From contig JACSVZ010000002.1 of assembly GCA_014706295.1 (NCBI GenBank), positions 107,938,547 through 108,002,546 on the forward strand: 64,000 nt of DNA. The letters are read 5' to 3'. The position numbers were made by a program, and so were the translations under genes. The notes beneath the pieces are model-generated. The model was not told the origin of the DNA. It saw only the letters and a list, made by a program, of their open reading frames with translations, and searched no databases. Shown here one piece after another: positions 23,490 through 37,383 of this stretch (position 1 is its first letter; each line of letters starts with the position of its first letter). This DNA comes from Lycocorax pyrrhopterus obiensis. Lineage: Eukaryota; Chordata; Aves; Passeriformes; Paradisaeidae.

Positions 23490-26240
23490 TGATGGCCTCC
23501 AGTATCACCAAGCTATACTTTTTCCTCATAATTGTTTTCTTACCAGCATTTTCTCACTGTAATTTTTGATCAGGCTTGCATAATAGAATTTTCATTCATT
23601 ATCAACTGTGTTGAATATTCTGATAACTTTCAGAAGCCTAATTTTTCATGTACAACAAGTTTTGAGATCTTTCTGAAATAATCAAGGAGTCATTGAAACT
23701 TTTCACATTGTACCTACTGCTGCAAGGAGAGTGCATAAATTCAGTTCTCTGATCAATAATAACAGGATACAAAATTCCTACAGCTCATTTCAGAAATGTG
23801 CTTATTTAGGTAGTTTTGGAAGAATCTGATAAGTCACTGGATATAGGAGTAGCGTTCCAATTATTTAAAAATATAATAATAGCAACACTAGATATAAATT
23901 TTAATAACATCTGCTTTAGGGGGATAATATCTCACAGCAGACTTTGGTATATATAACGTTTAGATGCTGCTACTGAGGACTTCCAAAATACTGATTTTCA
24001 CAGCCTGAGTAACCTCAGAAATTGTGTGGTTTGCTATTTCTTAGTGGGATAATAATACTTACAGCATACCCAATCTTGTCTTGCCTGCAAAAATAAACAC
24101 CTGCCGTGTTGGCATATATCTAACTGCTAACAAATTAGTTAAACCTTACTTGTATAAATTATGTCTCACTAGCTACAAATATCATCTATAGGCACAGTGA
24201 ATCTATTCAACCTGATGTAATTGACTGCACATGTTTCTAAGAAAGATACAATTTCAATTTCTTCAATTACGATGAAACATTATCTTTGAAGATCTTACCC
24301 TGAAAGCTGGGATTTTTTCAGAAATGTTTGAGCAAGCAATATCTTTTCTAGTATTTCTTCTTTTATCATAGTCAACACATCTCTTCTTATCAGCACTGAA
24401 ACACATAGCTTAAAAACACATACACACAGATAACACTTCGCTCACTATTTTTCCTGTGTTGATAAGAAAAGAAAGCAATTTTCGTGGGATTTAGATACAT
24501 ATTGGAAAGGCCATAAAGAACTGATGAAAAAAACCCACGTTAGTATGTAATAAGGCTGTGAAAATAGCACTGCCAAGTTCACTTCATGAATATGGACAGC
24601 CACACCAGGGCCTAAGACTGTCTTCTTTTGTCTTCTTCAGTTTGGAGCTTCTTTTTTTAAAAAAGGCATTCCATTGTTAAAATCATATGGGTCAAATCAG
24701 ACAGTTACAGGCTGTACAGCCTCACCTTTTGCGTATGTTAAGTAGACACCCCCTGAGAGACTTAGAAAGTCTCATTATATTACAGCATTTGAACAATTTT
24801 TGAAGCCTTTACTGTTCAACCATACCTTGTTGATGTCTGATCAAGACCCTCATTTTAGCAGGTTTATTTTTCATTTGATTTTTACCTCTTGGGTGGAAAC
24901 TGGTTCCCATCCATATTCATCTCAGATCTGAATTTTCTAAACACTTCAGACAAAGTACCTTATCCTTCTCTGAGAGCGAAGATAAGAAGGAAAGCCAGGA
25001 GTCTTCATAGCCTAAATTATTTCCAATAATTTTTCCACAGAGGAGATTGAGTGGATCAAAAGAAGCTGAAAATTTTCTATCTTAGCACTATAATGTGCTA
25101 TTTTCTGATCTAACAAAAAGGCTAACGTCAAAGAACAAATTTACAGTTTGCTTAGAGTCACTATAAGAATTGTAGCTAAAATCTCCAAATACTCCACAGT
25201 GAGACAGTGTTAATTTACTACTTATTGGACTTGGTCTGATGTTGCAGTTATAGTATTCATTTTACCTATATTGTCTCTCCCTTTATTTTGGTATATTTTT
25301 GCAATACTTATGTCAAAACTGTCCATACAAATATGAGTGATCCTGTTTTTGTTACAGTCTCTCTCTATTGTAAAAGAAACATTAATTTAAACATACATGT
25401 CTCAGAAATACCTCTGTGTCTGCATGTGTGTATATCTCTTGAGACCAGGCCACTTGTGATTTTTCTGTATTTCAAGTTGACCACGACTGAGCCCTGTAGG
25501 TACTAGAGCAATTAGGCAACATGAAGTTTATGTGTTAACAATTTTTTTTTAAACCCATATTGGTTATTCCAAATTAATTTTCATCAACAGTGTATTAGGG
25601 AATGTTTTTTGCTGAATAATATCATGAACAAAAAAGTATTCTGTTGTGGTTTTTTACCTTTGTGGTCTACTTCACTGGTGTCTTTACATTTCACATCAGT
25701 CTTTCTGGACTTTCAGGAAGTTATATAAAAACCCATATGCTTTTGTTCAAAAAGCTTTGAAACCACTTCATTTATATTTTTGTGTCTGATACCATACCTA
25801 TGTCTTATTGACTAAAACTCTTCTTAGTAAAGAGTAGGAATAATTAAATGTCTATTCATTTTCAAATAACAACTCTGATTGTATTCAACTCATCCTCCAT
25901 TAAAAAGACAGTAAATACGGCTAGGTTCTAAAAATAGCAACAAAATTTCAGAGACTCTGAATAATACCCTTTTTTTCCATAGACAAAAATCTTTCATCAG
26001 TAGAAAATAATGTAGAAAGTTGAATATTTTTCAGCTCCTGTATAATTTATTCTCGATCCCCTTTGATAATGATCTGTAAAAATAGTAAGATATCTAATAT
26101 ATTTAAGAGTGAAGAAAAATAGACGGACTAGTGACTGGGGTGTCATCCATAGCCCAGTGACTACGGATCATGGAATAAATATGGAATAGATATGTTTAAG
26201 ATTTTTGCTTTGTGCTAGACATATAGTATAAATGCAATAT

Positions 26241-26260
26241 ATGTATATATATATATACAT
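26241..26260. repeat. AT palindrome / (TA)n
   Basis: ATGTATATATATATATACAT is a perfect 20-bp palindrome built around a TA microsatellite. Confidence 0.85.
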
Positions 26261-26479
26261 ATTCTTATCCATGTGGTTCAAGTTTCACAACTATTTCTAG
26301 CTCAAAGAAAAAGAAAGAAAAACTTACATAAAGCTGGAAAATGTGACAAAAATATATTTTTAAAAAATAGAAGTATGCTTTATGTCAATCTATCTGCACT
26401 TAAGAAATATAGTAGAGTTTCATACATTTACATTAAAATGAGAATTGATACAAAACTGTTCTCTTGGTTAGGACAGAAA

Positions 26480-27600
26480 TAAACCTTTGAAGACTGAGGC
26501 AAAAAAATGTTGTTGAGTATTTCAGTCTTCCTCTCATTCGTTGCTACCAGTTTTCTAGCCTTGTTTATTGGGGGAGGAGGAGGGTACACCTTCTTTAACC
26601 TTTAACCAGAAAAGTCTGGTTAATATACCTATCGAAGTTATTTTTGTCAAAGCCCTTCTTGTTATTTTTTGCATCCCTTACCAAGTTTAGTTCCAGCTTC
26701 ACCTTGGTCTTCCTCACACCATCCCTACACAAGTGAACTTCGTCCCATACTCTTCCCAGGTTACCTTGTCCTTGTTTCCACTGCCTATGCATTTGCTTGT
26801 TTCCCTTTAGTTTGACCCGCAGGTTCCTACTCAGCCATGTCTACTTCTTGCCTTCCTTGCCCAATTTCTTGCTCCTGGGCATTGCTAACTCTTGCACTCT
26901 ATGGCAACTTCCTTAAAGATCTGCCAGCTCTGTTCTTCTCCCTTGTCCCTGATGGCAGTCTACCAGGCAATCCCTTTGACTACCTCCCTGAAGAGGTGGA
27001 AGTTTACTTTCCTAAAGTTTAGGGGCCTGACTTTACTCCTTACCTGAGCCCATATCCCTCAGGACTGCAAACTCCACCAGTATGTGATCACTGCAGCACA
27101 GGCTGGCTCCAATCTTGGTGACCTCAATTAGCTTGTTGACATTGGTAACCATCAGATCCAGTATTGCATCCCCACTGGTAGCATTGTCTATTACGTGGCT
27201 TAGGAAGTCATCCTCCCTGCATTCCAGGAGTTTCCTGGATCGCCTATAGCTTAGTGTGCCTCTTTCCCAGCAGATTCTGGGGTGGTTGAAGTCCCCCAGC
27301 AGGACAAAAGCCTGTGAGTCAATAGGTTTCCCTTGATCTGCGGCCTGTAGTAGACACCAGCCATGAGGTTCCCTTTGTTGTCTCAGTCTCTGATTCTTAT
27401 CCACAAGCTTCCAGCCTGCTTGTGGTTGTTCTTCAGAGACAACTCTTCACACTCAATCTACCTCTTGAGGTATAGGGCAACACCTCTGTCCCTCTTTCCT
27501 CCCCTGTCTCATCTGAACAACTTGTAGCCATCGATAGTCACCCTCCAGTCATGAGATTCACCCAACCAAGTTTCACTTGGACATGTGCACAGCTAAATTC
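26480..27600 (-). mobile_element. CR1 LINE, endonuclease to RT-linker fragment
   Basis: On the minus strand a 123-codon frame from 27404 to 27033 is the C-terminal half of the CR1 apurinic-type endonuclease: 'LLGDFNHPRICW' with the GDFN motif at residues 37-40, 'AILDLMVTN' at about 80-88, and the catalytic-type 'CCSDHILVEF' with SDH at residues 105-107. Farther along, at 26792-26595, 'HRQWKQGQGN', 'RKTKVKLELNLVRDAKNNKK' and an alignable segment near 26500-26520 are the linker before the reverse transcriptase. The frame between these blocks is broken. The copy lacks both the element's 5' end and its whole RT and 3' UTR, so it is an internal, inactive remnant. Boundaries are approximate. Confidence 0.88.
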
Positions 27601-28880
27601 TTCCTCCTAATGTGTGCTGCATAGATCTGTGTCTCTGATGTGAGACACACTCATACATATTTATTGCTGAAAAGAAAATCCGATCATTTATTAAACTCAT
27701 TAACCAACAATCCATCATAAATCAAATACATGAAATTAAATGATCAAGTCTTAAGACCAGGTGTTCTAGAAATACATATTGCTGATTGTTAATCACTTAT
27801 TTTAGGTTTAACTGTTGTGGATTTTTTCAAAATTAATATATGCCAACTCTTAAGATAACACAGCTTCAACTGTTATGAGTAGAAGCCAAGGAAACAAATA
27901 AGCATTTGTGTTATATAATTTTCTTTACTTCCCAAAAATGTGTATTATGTCCTGATAGCTGAATATAAGAATATAAATACTGAGGCAGTATTTGTCAGTA
28001 GCTTCTTATAATTCACCCCTCCTTCCCATACTACCTAACTTCCAGGTTCATACCACAGCTGTCTTTCTTGAGGGTTGTACAAACAATTGATTTTTCAGTT
28101 CACAGAAGAAGTGGCATTTGTCCCAACAAGAATGAGAATAATAGTTTGGAAATATGCATTCCGTTTTCCTCCAGCTGAGAGGGGAGCACACCAAAACATT
28201 CTATACTCTTGCTGTATTTGAGAGGGCAGAATCTAGACAATATCTTCATAGATACAGAAAATGGGGAACAAATGCAGATTATAATCTTTTTATTGATTTA
28301 CCAGTAAGCAGAAAAAAAATAATTTCTACTCCCCTGTCTATCCTTGAGCTCCTCTCATCTTTGTCTATTTGCTTCTTTTGTATGTAGAACTTCTGACCGT
28401 GTCAGATCAGTTAAGCTGTCTCACAGTACAGTTTGCACACTGCATTTTAAATCTTAATAGGTGCATTTGTTTAAAAGTTTAAATTCTTAAAAGAATTTTT
28501 CCCATTATAGTGAATGTTCCAAAATTCTAAACATTGTTTTGTTTCGTATTTGAGTCTCCACCTTATAAAACTTCACAGGGGCACTAGCACAAATACCACC
28601 AAGTTTTGGGAAGCTGGGTCTAGAATACCAATTCAGGCCAAGTGTGGTGGCCCTGGTTTAATTATTTTAGATTTAAAATGCATCTGACCTCCAAGCATGA
28701 CTCAAAAGCATTTACAAATAGATATTAAAATAAAGTTTATCCATCCCCATTTGCTAGCAATAATATAAAAGCAATAAAGCAGAACATTTATGGCATCAAC
28801 TTCAATTTTATTCTGAAAGATTTCTGGATTTTAAAATGCATAAATTCACAGCTTCCATGTAGAGGTTTTTTGGGTTTTTT
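27601..28880. other. Unique AT-rich DNA, no feature seen
   Basis: No gene, RNA gene or repeat family recognised. Confidence 0.55.
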
Positions 28881-28945
28881 CTCTCTCTCTCTCTGTGTGT
28901 GTGTGTCTGTGTGTGTGTGTGTCTGTGTGTGTGTGTATGTATGTG
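28881..28945. repeat. (CT)n(GT)n compound microsatellite
   Basis: Seven CT units pass into GT repeats interrupted by single CT units and end in TATG units. Expected to be polymorphic. Confidence 0.95.
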
Positions 28946-29311
28946 ATATGTCCTTATGATAAAAAAAAAGGCTTATGGTTTGCCTTTAAGCTATGAATAG
29001 CATCTGGGATAACTAATTTCAAACCCATTTGTTCTCTCTTGCAATATGGGAGACGTTGAAGTTCAGAAAGAAATAGGGAACATTGTAAGATATTTGGCAG
29101 TCTTTACTAGAAGAATAGTTTATTGAGAGCCTATGTCTTTTATCTGTAAGGCATGCTTAGATTTCACGTCTGTCAACTTCAAGAGGTAAAAGGCATGCGT
29201 AAGAGAATCATATGGTCCTCGTGCTTTCTTGGGAATTTTAAGCATACAGATTAACTAGGTGTGCCATATATCTGATATTCTCTGATCAATTACATGAAAG
29301 AGTTCTGCCAA

Positions 29312-29753
29312 TTCCTTCTCTTCTCTTCTCTTCTCTTCTCTTCTCTTCTCTTCTCTTCTCTTCTCTTCTCTTCTCTTCTCTTCTCTTCTCTTCTCTTCTC
29401 TTCTCTTCTCTTCTCTTCTCTTCTCTTCTCTTCTCTTCTCTTCTCTTCTCTTCTCTTCTCTTCTCTTTTCTCTCCTCTCCTCTCCTCTCCTCTCCTCTCC
29501 TCTCCTCTCCTCTCCTCTCCTCTCCTCTCCTCTCCTCTCCTCTCCTCTCCTCTCCTCTCCTCTCCTCTCCTCTCCTCTCCTCTCCTCTCCTCTCCTCTCC
29601 TCTCCTCTCCTCTCCTCTCCTCTCTCCTCTCCTCTCCTCTCCTCTCCTCTCCTCTCCTCTCCTCTCCTCTCCTCTCCTCTCCTCTTCCTCTTCCTCTCCC
29701 TCTTCCTCTTCCTCTTCCTCTTCCTCTTCCTCTTCCTCTTCCTCTTCTCCTCT
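29312..29753. repeat. 442-nt pure pyrimidine tract: (TTCTC)n (TCTCC)n (CTTCCT)n
   Basis: No purine occurs on the plus strand across the tract. Block 1 is 30 TTCTC units (29316-29465). After one TTTTC unit, block 2 is 30 TCTCC units (29471-29620). A 3-base phase slip then precedes about 12 more units (to about 29683). Block 3 is about ten hexamers of CTTCCT type with one variant. Open frames of 160-170 codons on both strands are pure repeat translations (Arg-Glu or Leu-Ser) and are not genes. Such mirror-symmetric polypurine-polypyrimidine DNA can form triplex (H-DNA). Confidence 0.98.
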
Positions 29754-29853
29754 GTTTCTTTTCTCACTCTCTTGTTCTATGAAATGAGGCACCTAGAGAA
29801 TAATTACGTTACTTTGTCCAAAACTTAGATAAAAGGACAGTTCTAATGTAAAC

Positions 29854-29880
29854 ATATATATATATGTATGTATGTATGTG
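29854..29880. repeat. (TA)n(TATG)n microsatellite
   Basis: TA units change into TATG units and end in TGTG, about 100 bp after the long pyrimidine tract. Confidence 0.9.
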
Positions 29881-32800
29881 TTTATGGATGTAAATCACCA
29901 AGGAACACTTGCACATTTTGATTAGCTATAGAGATTAACCATTTGGTCCCTTTCTTGCCCATGAGTAGTATGAAATTCTGCAGTATTCAGTGTTATACAA
30001 TAGTCTTATTCATTTAAGTGCTATTAAGTTCTCAGTAAATCAATGGGCATGTATTCCCCCAGTTCATAGACTGCAAAGACAATTTCTCAGTTCGTCCTCT
30101 GAACCTCCTTTGTGACATTGAAATGAGGGGGACTGAAGACAATGTCAGTAAAGATTCAGTCTGTTTTCTTTGAGCTAAAAAAAATACAGCCTTTGCATTG
30201 CAGAACTCTTTGACAAGGTTTAAAAATACACTTCTGAACAGAAGTTGTGCTATTCCCCCTGCTTATATGCCCAATTGTGCTGTGATATAATGCACTTTAA
30301 CAAAATTTGCAGAAATGTTCTACAAGTGCATGTCAGAAAATTCAAACAGACTGGCTCTGCCATCTGCTACTTCTGATAAGAGACTCATCTGTCTGTTGAG
30401 CAGGTAGTGGAGAGACTCACTGAAAAAAGAGAACATAATGAAACACTGAAAACATGCTGTATTTCACATTTACTTGTGGACATGCATCACCTAATTGGGG
30501 GTCAAACCAAAGTTATTAAGTATTTAGAATGCATTGTGGATTCAATTTGAATTAACTATGAATATATGCAGAATATTACAAAGTAAACCTACTGATGTAA
30601 TTTGGCCAGTGAACTCAACTCCATCTCTGTTTCAGTGACAAGACTAGCAAGAGTAGGTATAACCGTGAAGGGACACTTATCTCTACTTTGACACTCGTAG
30701 CACAATACCAAATTTCTCAGCCTGCTGGGGGCACACAGTTAAAACAGCATAAAGGTTAGCTCCATAATGACGGTAAGTCTGAGTAAGGACAGCGTGCAGC
30801 TGCAGTGTTCTAGCAGCAAACAGAAGTGACTCGTTCCCTTTTGTTTTCCAGTACCAACAGCAAAGTACTACAGTTCTGAGCTATTTTAGAACACAATTAT
30901 TTTATTTTCCATTCAAAGCAGATACACGTGCCAAGGCGTTAAAAGCCTGACTTTTGCTCAAGCCTGGCTTGATGGTTGCATCCTTTTAGGCATGGTTTCC
31001 ATTCCATGCACAGTATTCTGAAATGTAGTTAGCTTAATAAGCCCTCAATGCTCTTGCACCCTTTATTTTCTATCATGTTGCCAGACAGACAGTCCTTCCA
31101 AGACCTAATGACATTAATGACATCTGTTGGCTGCTTTGGGATAGCAGCCTACCACTAACATCTGTTGCTCTGTGACAAGCCTAATTCTGAAAAAAACCTT
31201 AAAAAGTAGCTTAAATGTACCCTTGTTGGTGACACCTGAAGAGGCCACATTCATGATGAAGAAATTAGATTGAAAAGAAGACTCTAAAGCAGATTATGAA
31301 GATGTTTAGGATGGTGGTATTTTCTGTACCATCCTAAGAGAGGATAGGGAGAAAGATGGCCTCACATCTCATCATGAGAGGCTGAAAAAGGATATATCAT
31401 TGGGGAAAATAAGAAGAACCGAAAGATAGGAACTGTCATTAGCTCCAGATGTGGATCCTTAAGGGAAAAGATGAACTGCTTCAGAGGAACAACTCTGAGT
31501 GGGATAGAACTAACCTTCTAAGTGACTGGAACAGAGAGAAAGCCTACATCCGAGGCACTGTGTTCTTCAGTGGTGCAGGACTCTCTTCAGGATGAAAAGC
31601 AGAAGGTCTGGGAAAGGGTAGACTTGAGGGAGGCTTGACTGAATGTTAGATACTCCCCCACATGAGGTAAGTAATGCCAAAGGGACTACTCTGAAATGGC
31701 AAATAGTAGAAGTATAACAAGGAAGAACTCTTGGGTAGTGAGACTCATCAAAAGACTAGTCAGGAAAGCTTATTTTAGACACTTCTCAATAAAACCCTTC
31801 CATCTCCTTTTCATTCTCTCTTGTCTTCTCAGTGAAGTAAATCAAGAAGTACCTCTCTCCAGGCTGGATGAAATATTTATGTAGATCTTCCTTTTTGCCT
31901 GACATATTCTATCACCAACATCCACAAGAGGATTTCTAGTGCTTATCTCTTCCACTGACCTGGCTGTGCCCTGTTTCTAGATGTTCCTAGGTTTCACAGG
32001 CTTATCTGAACCCGTCATGTAGTTTTGTGAAGTTTACAGACCCCTTAGACATCACCCCCAACTATATAAATGTGAAGAGATTTGAAAAATCTGTCATGAT
32101 AATTTGAGCATAGGGGTTTTAACCCAGCAAATATTACTGACGAAATTTAGTTCTAAAGATAAATAATCCAGACGTTGGGGGGACAAGACATTCTTGATTA
32201 AAACTAAATGACATTTCCTGGACTACACAGTAGTTTGGAATGTTGGTCGCTATAGTCTTATCTGCCTGATTTCCTTTCAGTGTGTGTTAAAAATATAGGA
32301 ACACAGATATTAAATGTCTATCTTAATACTTTGGCAGAATAATGTTAAATTGATGCAGCAAAGTGATCTTAAAATACAGATAAACACAGTAGAAAATTTG
32401 CTGTAGGAGCAAATAAAGGTTGTAAGACATTTATGTTGCTTTTCTGTATCCTATTGAACCTTCATGAATTTCATTAAGAAGAAATCTGATCTATTTATAT
32501 TTGTTGAACTAGTTAGTTTACTTAAGAGCAATATAGTTTGTTTACTCAAGAAAAAGTGTTTTGCAGGGTGGGTAAGGACGTGTACCTGTTCAATCCAGTC
32601 AAAGTTGGTGATGTGTTTTCTAGTCTACACTATATTCCTATGTTCAATGACTGCAAAAATTTGCAGAAGAATACTCCAGGACCATTGATCATCTTGGTAC
32701 CAACTGAAAACTCTTTACAGTGTGAGAAATTATTACAATTCTTAGTGAATTTCTTAGTTTTATCACTGCGTAAAATTCCATCCATGAATCACCATTGATC

Positions 32801-32974
32801 TTTCATTAACACCACTGAAGGCAAAACCTTAATAATTATGGGAAACAAAATGCCTGTTGAGTTTCTGTAAAACTCTAATCCATGTTAAGGCAAGGCACAA
32901 TGGAGAAAGAAGCTCACAGGTAAAGTACATATTTTTTTAGTAGACTAAAATAATGGCAAAATACAATTTAATAT
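29881..32974. other. Unique AT-rich DNA, no gene seen
   Basis: A splice-acceptor-like TTTGTTTTCCAG ends at 30851 and a donor-like GGTAAGT lies near 30773, but no conserved-looking coding frame joins them. The stretch 31240-31640 is purine-rich and unidentified. No gene can be supported. Confidence 0.5.
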
Positions 32975-33300
32975 AATCATAGTATGGTTTGGATTGGAAG
33001 GGAACCTTGAAGATCATCTTGTTTCAAACCCCCTGCCATGGGCAGGGACGCCTTTCACTAGACCAGGTTGCTCAGACCCCCATCCAGCCTGGCCTTGAAC
33101 ACCTCCAGGAATGGGGCATGCACAAATTCCCTGGACACCCTCACAGTAAAGACTTTTTTCCTACTATCTGGTCCAAACCTATTATCTTTCCATTTGAATC
33201 CATTCCTCCTTGTTGTGTCACTACATGTTCTTGTAAACGGTCTTGCCCCACCTTTCCTGTAAGTTTCCTTGAGTTTCTTGTACAAGTACTTCTGCTGCAT
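32975..33300 (-). mobile_element. CR1 LINE, 3' end
   Basis: Begins on the plus strand with the reverse-complemented CR1 tail and 3' UTR (ATCATAGTATGGTTTGGATT, 'ggaagggaaccttgaagatc'), then the end of ORF2. The minus strand reads 'HAPFLEVFKARLDGGLSNLV', the typical C-terminal end of a CR1 ORF2. Truncated at its 5' side near 33300. Inactive. Confidence 0.93.
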
Positions 33301-36300
33301 TAGAACTTTGAATGTCTATTTGCTATCAGTACAGTATACCCTTACCATCTTATTTTCTTTGACAGTGAAGATCGGTAAAGTTGTAGTTTTATACGGAACT
33401 GGAATGAAAGTGAGTGATGTTAATTGTCCTTTGTAGTAGAAATTATGTATTTTAAGCAACTAGATCAAGTTTGACATTTTATGAATATTTTGTGTTACTG
33501 CTGTGCTCGGGCAATCTGGTCTATGCACTCTGCTGCAGGAAATCTCTCAGCTTCACTATTTTTGACTCTGTTTATACATCTGCTCCAAAGAGAGCAGACA
33601 CTTTGCAACTTGCAGTCTTCCTTTTCATAGTTGATCCCTTAAGTGGAAGCATAAAAGCAGTATTGACTATGGTGGATGTGACTGAGCCTGCCACAGCCTC
33701 CATTTTTTTCTACAAATGGATTGTCCTTGAATTACTGTTGGGAATGTCCCAAGCCAGCGAGTCTTTCCAGTAGCATTCTTTTGAGATACTTGGTACAATT
33801 TATACCCTGTAGATAATAGTGTCAGGCTTTCTGCTGGCACAGAAACCATTAACATAATAATTTTTCTTGGCTTTTATCTTTAAACTCTTTGTAAAAATTG
33901 TATGGACTTAGATAAGCATTTCAGTACTAGTGTATTCAGTAGCTATGGACACATCTGTAATAACAAATACTGCCCCTGGTTATCACCCTTGGATATCGGC
34001 AGTGACCTTTCTTATTAGCACTACCTTCCAATAGAATGAATAGAGGCTTATAATCACCTGAAAAGAACTCACTAATAATCCCTATCACCTTTTTATTCTG
34101 CAAGTTGTCTTTATCTTACAAGATCACATATGTGACTTTGGAGAATGTTACAAACCATAATCCCGATGTTGTACAAACAGTCAATGAACAGTAAACTACA
34201 GTTTTTATAGCTGTAGTAAATGGTCATTATGGGTAGATATATTAGAATAGTGGTTTCTTGTTTAAATGCATTTAATTATTCACAAGCATATGCAGAGTAT
34301 TTGTTTACACAGTTCCTTTGTGTATATGGGAAGCCCTCCTGGCAAAGTTAAACACCTTTACATGCATACAAAATTTCCTATTTCAATTGACAGAGCTTCA
34401 TTAAATTATTTATAATTACCTTCTTCGTTTCTTTTTGTTATGATTGGTTTGAAATAGACATGCATAAAGGCATTTCTAATCGTGCATTGCATTAATATGA
34501 ATAAATATTCCAGAAGGCCAAGATTATGCACCTTTCACATATTTTTCCCCTGCGGAGTTGACTTAGCAGAAAATCATGAACCAGACAATTTTTCTGATAA
34601 CACATTAAGCAGTTCAGAACATTTCCTTTTCATAATCTCATGCTATTTTTTTCTATTGCAACCTGAAAAGTATGGAACATAAATAAGATAGGGATATATT
34701 GGGAATAAAATACATAAATAAATGGTACAAAGCAAAAACTAGTTTTTTATTCAAAAAGTATTCTGTGGGCATTTCTGGAGTTTTGCAAAATTAATATATC
34801 TATTAATAAAAAACAGTTTTTACTGTATTGCAAACTACCTATAGTACCATTGATATTTTGTGATATTTAAAATCTATTACCTTGTGTAAAGAATTTTATT
34901 CAGTTCTTTTTTTTTTAGAAAATGGTGTGAGATAATGGAATTTAAAACACATGCTGAACTTTGTACTTTTACTGTATAGCTGTTAATTTGAAATCTGAAA
35001 ACTTGTGGTTTGGGTCTTACTTTTAGTATCTGTAGCATTCTGAACTGAGTATTCCAAAAGTCATTTATATCTGATATACCATACTTTTACTGTTTGCAGA
35101 TTCTGAAACTGAAGGAATACAGATTCAAATTTGAATACAGTTTTGCACATTTGGGATCACCAAAGGTGCTGAAGTATGAACAAGAGTTCTCTCTCAACAC
35201 CATGTTTGAGTATCAGGGCTGAGTACTCGGATAACATAAGGGAGGAAAGCGGACAAAGATGCAGTACTGCATAAAACAGAACTTTGCACCAACCTGTCTC
35301 TGGTGTGTCTCTATGTGTATGTGTGCATGCTCTACCTATGTAGCAAACACAAGGCAATCAGTGTTAGTTCAGAGTGTAGTGAAAAGAGGGCTAAACTAAT
35401 TAAAATTGCCTTGCACTTACTTGGATAAACCAGTTTACCTGGACAATTATTGTGGATCAGCTGTGTCTAAAACTTTCGTTTTTTCTTGAGTTGATTTTCT
35501 GTTGTGTGTCCCAATTAAATATTAATTGTCCCAGAGAGAAAGAAAGGGTTCTTCTGATCCAGTTGTTAAACACTGATATGAGAGGGGTTATCTTAGTTGA
35601 AATTGATATATGATGGAACATCTTCATGAGAATTTTACCTATTACCAGCTTTACCCGTTAGATTGATGGCTAAGCTACTCGTCAAGGATTGAGAATTCAA
35701 ATATTCTCATTTTAAGTATTTGTCTAACCATTAAGAAAAAAAAAAAAGATAGCATCATCCTCAGCATTCTTTTGGTTGTTCACTTTCTATTGCACATGTC
35801 ACAAATTAACTTTCGATTCATCTCACATGAACAGAATTTAGTGTTTTGTTTGCGTGACAGTTACACATTTTAATCTGGAATTTATCTAGCTGGATGCTTT
35901 TTATTAGTTTTGCTCTTAATTTCAGTCACTGAATTAAAAATTTAACCACTTTTGAAAGAATTCAATGAAATCTTGTAACAAACATGCCAGTGCTTGTGGG
36001 TCATCATCTCTTTTCTTAATGCCCAGAGGCTGGAAAAGCTCTCTTCCAAACAAAGTCAAAATCTTAGTCCCACTGGTAAAATCCCAGTCCCACTAATTCC
36101 TTAAGACTGACTACTGGATTTCAGGATTAATACCCCTCACCTTCCTAAAACTCACTCATATCAGACTGTCAGATGAGTAGTAGCTATATACATAGTATAT
36201 TCATTTTTATATTTTATGTGTCTATATGTGTATGTACACTCCAGAGGGTAGATGTAACAGGAAAGGAATTTCATTCAGGCATATGCTACCAAAAATTGCC

Positions 36301-37383
36301 TAGAGTATTAATAAAAATCAAAGGTCCCAAGAGCATAATTATAGTTGATGTACACATTTCAGGGTTTTTTCATAATGCAATTTATTTGGTTGCTGAAAGA
36401 ATATCACTGTACTGCAGTAGAAGAAAATAATTTTTTTCCAATCAGCCTGTGAAATGCATGCAATGTGATTATTTGCACAATCTTCTCTAGAAAACCATTT
36501 TTGTACATGTTTGTAGATAATAGTTGAAAATCTGTGTTCCTGTAGAGTCAGTTAATGGAGGAAGGTATAATCTGCTGAGGAGGTAATTCAAAGCTCAGAA
36601 GGGAAATATCTGAGGTATGAATAACCCACAGAGCATGCAAGCAACATACCCACACCTTCGACAGATGGCAGACATATTAAGGTTGGATGTGAATATAAAA
36701 GAGAAAGCCTGCATTTCTTTATGGTCCCAGAATGCCAGTAAAAATACATAAGTTATGAAACCAAATCTCTCATGACAATGGTTGCATACTGGAGTAACCA
36801 CTGATAAATAAAACAAAAGTCAGATAATATCTGTAACACGGCAGACAAAGCCACACAATCTCAACTCACCACTTGACTAGTGATCAGTGTCATTTCTCAT
36901 AAAATAAGCAAAGGTGAAAATGAAACACTGACATTGTGAATGCTTGATTAAATCTGGAGCCAATTAGGCTAGAACAGTTTAAGTTAAGAGTATAGGCGGT
37001 AAATCATCTCACTCTTAGGTCAAATCAAAGAAGAGATACAATTAGAAAGACAAGCATACTGCAGCCAAGATGATTCAGAGAGTGGAAAATTACATGGTTG
37101 TTAGCAAAACACTGACAAGCCTTAAGAATAATGTATTAAATAACTGCTGATTTCGATTAAAAGTGTTCTGTGCAAATCTGTTAAAAGGGAAGTTGTAGTT
37201 GTTTCCCTATAGTTCTATATTTAGAATCTTTGTCTATAAATAAGTGAGTTCATTCACAGGGACCAATTCTTGTAACTTTTCTAATACTCAATTTCTCCCT
37301 CCATACTGATATATCCAAACTGTGCTACTGTTTTTTCCTTCACACCATTTCAGTGTGCCTTACCGTCTCTATATATTCTACAT
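33301..37383. other. Unique AT-rich DNA, no gene seen
   Basis: No exon or repeat family recognised. Short frames up to about 100 codons (for example 33471-33773) lack domains and exon signals. Poly-A and poly-T runs are scattered. Confidence 0.5.

Larger units (their letters stand above)
21770..26479. other. Unique AT-rich DNA, no gene seen
   Basis: Scanned on both strands. Apart from the possible old CR1 piece near 22.2-22.35 kb, the hairpin at 23.45 kb and the AT palindrome at 26.24 kb, I see only ordinary AT-rich sequence. Confidence 0.5.

Noticed and set aside
29255..29792. Open frames of 160-170 codons on both strands
   Set aside because: They translate a pentanucleotide repeat into Arg-Glu, Glu-rich or Leu-Ser repeats; repeat DNA without stop codons is open by chance.
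30767..30950. Donor-like GGTAAGT and acceptor-like TTTGTTTTCCAG with a 99-nt open stretch after it
   Set aside because: Single splice-like signals are frequent in AT-rich DNA; no coding similarity and no matching donor after the open stretch.
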